Shown here one piece after another: positions 5,328 through 6,545 of a stretch of DNA of 6,545 nucleotides. The DNA is taken from positions 1 to 6,545 of the forward strand of contig CAJTWF010000053.1 in assembly GCA_910579965.1 (NCBI GenBank), in the 5' to 3' direction. Position 1 is the stretch's first letter, and each line of letters opens with the position of its first letter. Origin of the DNA: an uncultured Oscillospiraceae bacterium (GTDB taxonomy: Bacteria; Bacillota; Clostridia; Oscillospirales; Oscillospiraceae). A model generated the notes under the pieces. It saw only the letters and a list, made by a program, of their open reading frames with translations, did no database searches and was not told the origin of the DNA. Made by a program: the position numbers and the translations under genes.

Positions 5328-6311
5328 TTAGTTCATGATACCACCATTGGCCTGGAAGGTCAAGAAGGTAGCCTTATCTGTAAGGATGTAGCCCTGCATC
5401 TCCTCGGCCATCATCAGGCACACGCCCATGCCGGCGTTGGCGGAGGTGTACCAGCCGGTGTAATTGACAAAGCTCTCCGCCCCGGCGGTGATGCCCAGCG
5501 CCTCCGGCCACAGGGACAGCTCCTTGGTGTGGGTACCGGAGCCGTCGCCCCGGGAGATGAAGGGGTGCCCGCCGTCCGCAATGGCGGCGAAGGCGTCCAG
5601 GACGCTGGCGCAGTCCTTCACCCCGGCGGGATCGCCGGAGGGACCGCACAGCACAAAGTAGTTGTACAGGAAGGACAGGCGCTCGCTTTCAAAGCCGGGC
5701 AGCACATAGGAGAAGCACTCCTCCACAAACGCCTCCTCCTGACTCTTGGCGTGGACCAGGATGAGGTCAGCGTTGCCGTACTTGGCGGCGGCGATCGCCT
5801 TGCCGGTGCCGACGGACTGGATCTCCACGGTGTAGCCGTACTTCTCCTCAAACACCGGCAGAAGGTTCCCCAGCAGGCCGGAGTCGTTGACGGAGGTGGT
5901 GGTGGACAGGCGGATGGTCCCGGTCTCCCCGGCGGCGGGGGTGATCTCGCCGGTATAAGCGGGCGCGCCGTCCAGCAGGTAGAAGAGGCTGTCCCCAAAG
6001 TCCGCCTGGCCGTACTGAGCGGCCATGGCCCTCCCCTCCTCGGAGAGGAACCATTGGATGAGCGCCTGTGCCCCGGCGGTGTTGATGTCCACGCCGGTTA
6101 CGGCGCTGCCATCGGCGTTGGTGAAGGGCGCGTCGGGGTTCACCGCCAGCAGGGTGTAGATGTTTATCATCTCGTCGTCCGCCTCCTTGAGGATCACGGT
6201 GTCCACGGCGGGGGCGGGGTCCTGGATGACGGCATGGATGACAGACTCATGGCCGCTGCCGCCGCAGGCAGACAGCAGCAGCGCCAGAAGGCAGGCAAAA
6301 AGTTTTTTCAT
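5328..6311 (-). CDS. tupA: tungstate-binding lipoprotein, apparently circularly permuted TupA (327 aa)
   Basis: This is the extracytoplasmic binding protein that hands tungstate to TupB. ATG at 6311 is the start: GGAGG (6320-6324) is 8 bases upstream and the product opens MKKLFACLLALLLSAC with the lipidated Cys at residue 16. The earlier in-frame GTG at 6326 overlaps the ribosome site and is rejected. Residues 132-327 match the first two-thirds of TupA: STTTSVNDSGLL (136-147, oxyanion site), VGTGKAI (167-173), ISRGDGSGTHTKELSLW (252-268) and YILTDKATFLTF (308-319). In ordinary TupA the TTTS motif follows the signal peptide closely. The usual C-terminal segment, of the form 'L.EGD..LLNIY...VNP...A..F..W..S..GQ..I..FG...G..LF', is here at residues 38-113 as VILKEADDEMINIYTLLAVN onward to FGDSLFYLL, joined by a linker (114-131). 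The chain then stops at ANGGIMN, where that segment would normally start. It heads the operon with tupB and tupC. The TupA call is firm; the permutation is inferred from remembered family order. Confidence 0.92.
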   Translation of the reverse strand: MKKLFACLLALLLSACGGSGHESVIHAVIQDPAPAVDTVILKEADDEMINIYTLLAVNPDAPFTNADGSAVTGVDINTAGAQALIQWFLSEEGRAMAAQYGQADFGDSLFYLLDGAPAYTGEITPAAGETGTIRLSTTTSVNDSGLLGNLLPVFEEKYGYTVEIQSVGTGKAIAAAKYGNADLILVHAKSQEEAFVEECFSYVLPGFESERLSFLYNYFVLCGPSGDPAGVKDCASVLDAFAAIADGGHPFISRGDGSGTHTKELSLWPEALGITAGAESFVNYTGWYTSANAGMGVCLMMAEEMQGYILTDKATFLTFQANGGIMN

Positions 6312-6331
6312 GTGTTGTTCCTCCACGTTCC

Positions 6332-6371
6332 AAAAATAAAAACAGCGCCAGCCGGGATCTCTCCCGGCCGG
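6332..6371 (-). terminator. terminator-like hairpin in the tupA leader (possible attenuator)
   Basis: Read on the minus strand, ten bases (6371-6362) pair with 6357-6348 around a GAGA loop, with one G-T wobble. Flanking AGC (6379-6377) can also pair with GCT (6346-6344). A strong T-run, TTTTTATTTTT, covers 6342-6332. This is the form of an intrinsic terminator, yet it lies within the 5' leader, ending only about 8 bases before the tupA ribosome site. A second upstream stem (GAAAG 6405-6401 with CTTTC 6386-6382) is possible. Attenuation control by metal, cofactor or a protein is inferred; no known riboswitch class was confirmed. Confidence 0.55.
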
Positions 6372-6442
6372 TCAATGCTTGGAAAGAGGCTCGTCCACCG
6401 CTTTCAAAAACATCTATTTATGTTCTGTGGGGTATTTTTCCT

Positions 6443-6471
6443 ATCATATCACAGGGGCGGCGGCTTTGCAA
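6443..6471 (-). promoter_or_regulatory. sigma-70 type promoter of the tupABC operon
   Basis: On the minus strand TTGCAA (6471-6466) and TATGAT (6448-6443) are 17 bases apart. TGA directly precedes the -10 box, giving an extended -10 (TGn) element. The start point would be near 6436, producing a leader of about 125 bases before the tupA ATG. That is long enough for RNA-level control. Confidence 0.75.
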
Positions 6472-6516
6472 GGGTGGTTTACCCCGGAAGCAGGGCAACA
6501 GCATTTGAAATCAGCC

Positions 6517-6545
6517 GAAAAGGATATCAAGAAAAGGATATCAAG
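6517..6545. repeat. 14-base tandem repeat at the window edge
   Basis: The unit GAAAAGGATATCAA occurs twice in direct succession (6517-6530 and 6531-6544) without a mismatch, and the first base of a possible third copy is at 6545. Each copy contains the palindrome GATATC. It lies about 46 bases upstream of the tupA -35 box. The array may continue outside the window. It could be a short tandem repeat or a paired regulator site. Confidence 0.8.

Noticed and set aside
6312..6326. GTG at 6326 as tupA start
   Set aside because: This GTG overlaps the ribosome site GGAGG. Starting at 6311 gives a normal lipoprotein signal and 8-base spacing.
6312..6436. Firm call of a Moco/Tuco riboswitch in the tupA leader
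   Set aside because: I could not match the leader to the known consensus by eye. Only a terminator-like hairpin is supported, so it is listed as a possible attenuator.

Overview
The window looks like chromosome of a high-GC member of the Clostridia, most like the Oscillospiraceae relatives of Flavonifractor and Intestinimonas. This is inferred from strongly G/C-biased third codon positions, strong AGGAGG-type ribosome sites, lipoprotein-type solute-binding proteins and the gene content. It is not a database match. No rRNA, tRNA, CRISPR array, transposase or phage gene is visible.

There are three blocks. (1) Positions 1-515 hold the C-terminal half of 6-phosphofructokinase (pfkA), cut by the window edge. 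A 274-base gap follows with a long imperfect hairpin and then a good promoter. (2) Positions 790-3793 (+) form a tight four-gene operon. It encodes a short PhnD-like lipoprotein, a WYL-domain transcription regulator, MoaC (second half of cyclic pyranopterin monophosphate synthesis), and a fusion of a MogA/MoaB-type molybdopterin adenylyltransferase domain to a divergent MoaE-like domain. (3) On the opposite strand, 6311 down to 3828 is a tungstate-type ABC importer in the order tupA (binding lipoprotein), tupB (permease), tupC (ATPase). It has its own promoter near 6443-6471 and a roughly 125-base structured leader. The two operons converge on one shared hairpin terminator at 3811-3845.

Read together, the tup operon would bring in tungstate (or molybdate) and the facing operon supplies steps of the pterin cofactor that holds the metal. 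MoaA, MoaD and MoeA are not in the window. The WYL regulator and its partner lipoprotein may sense something related, but nothing in the sequence proves this.

The most unusual feature is the tungstate-binding protein. The segment that normally forms the C-terminus of TupA appears here at the N-terminus, right after the lipobox, and the protein ends where that segment would normally begin. This looks like a natural circular permutation. Other points of interest are the MogA/MoaE-like fusion with altered MoaE active-site positions, the miniature PhnD-like lipoprotein, a terminator-like hairpin directly ahead of the tupA ribosome site, a second one between tupA and tupB, and a 14-base tandem repeat at the right edge.
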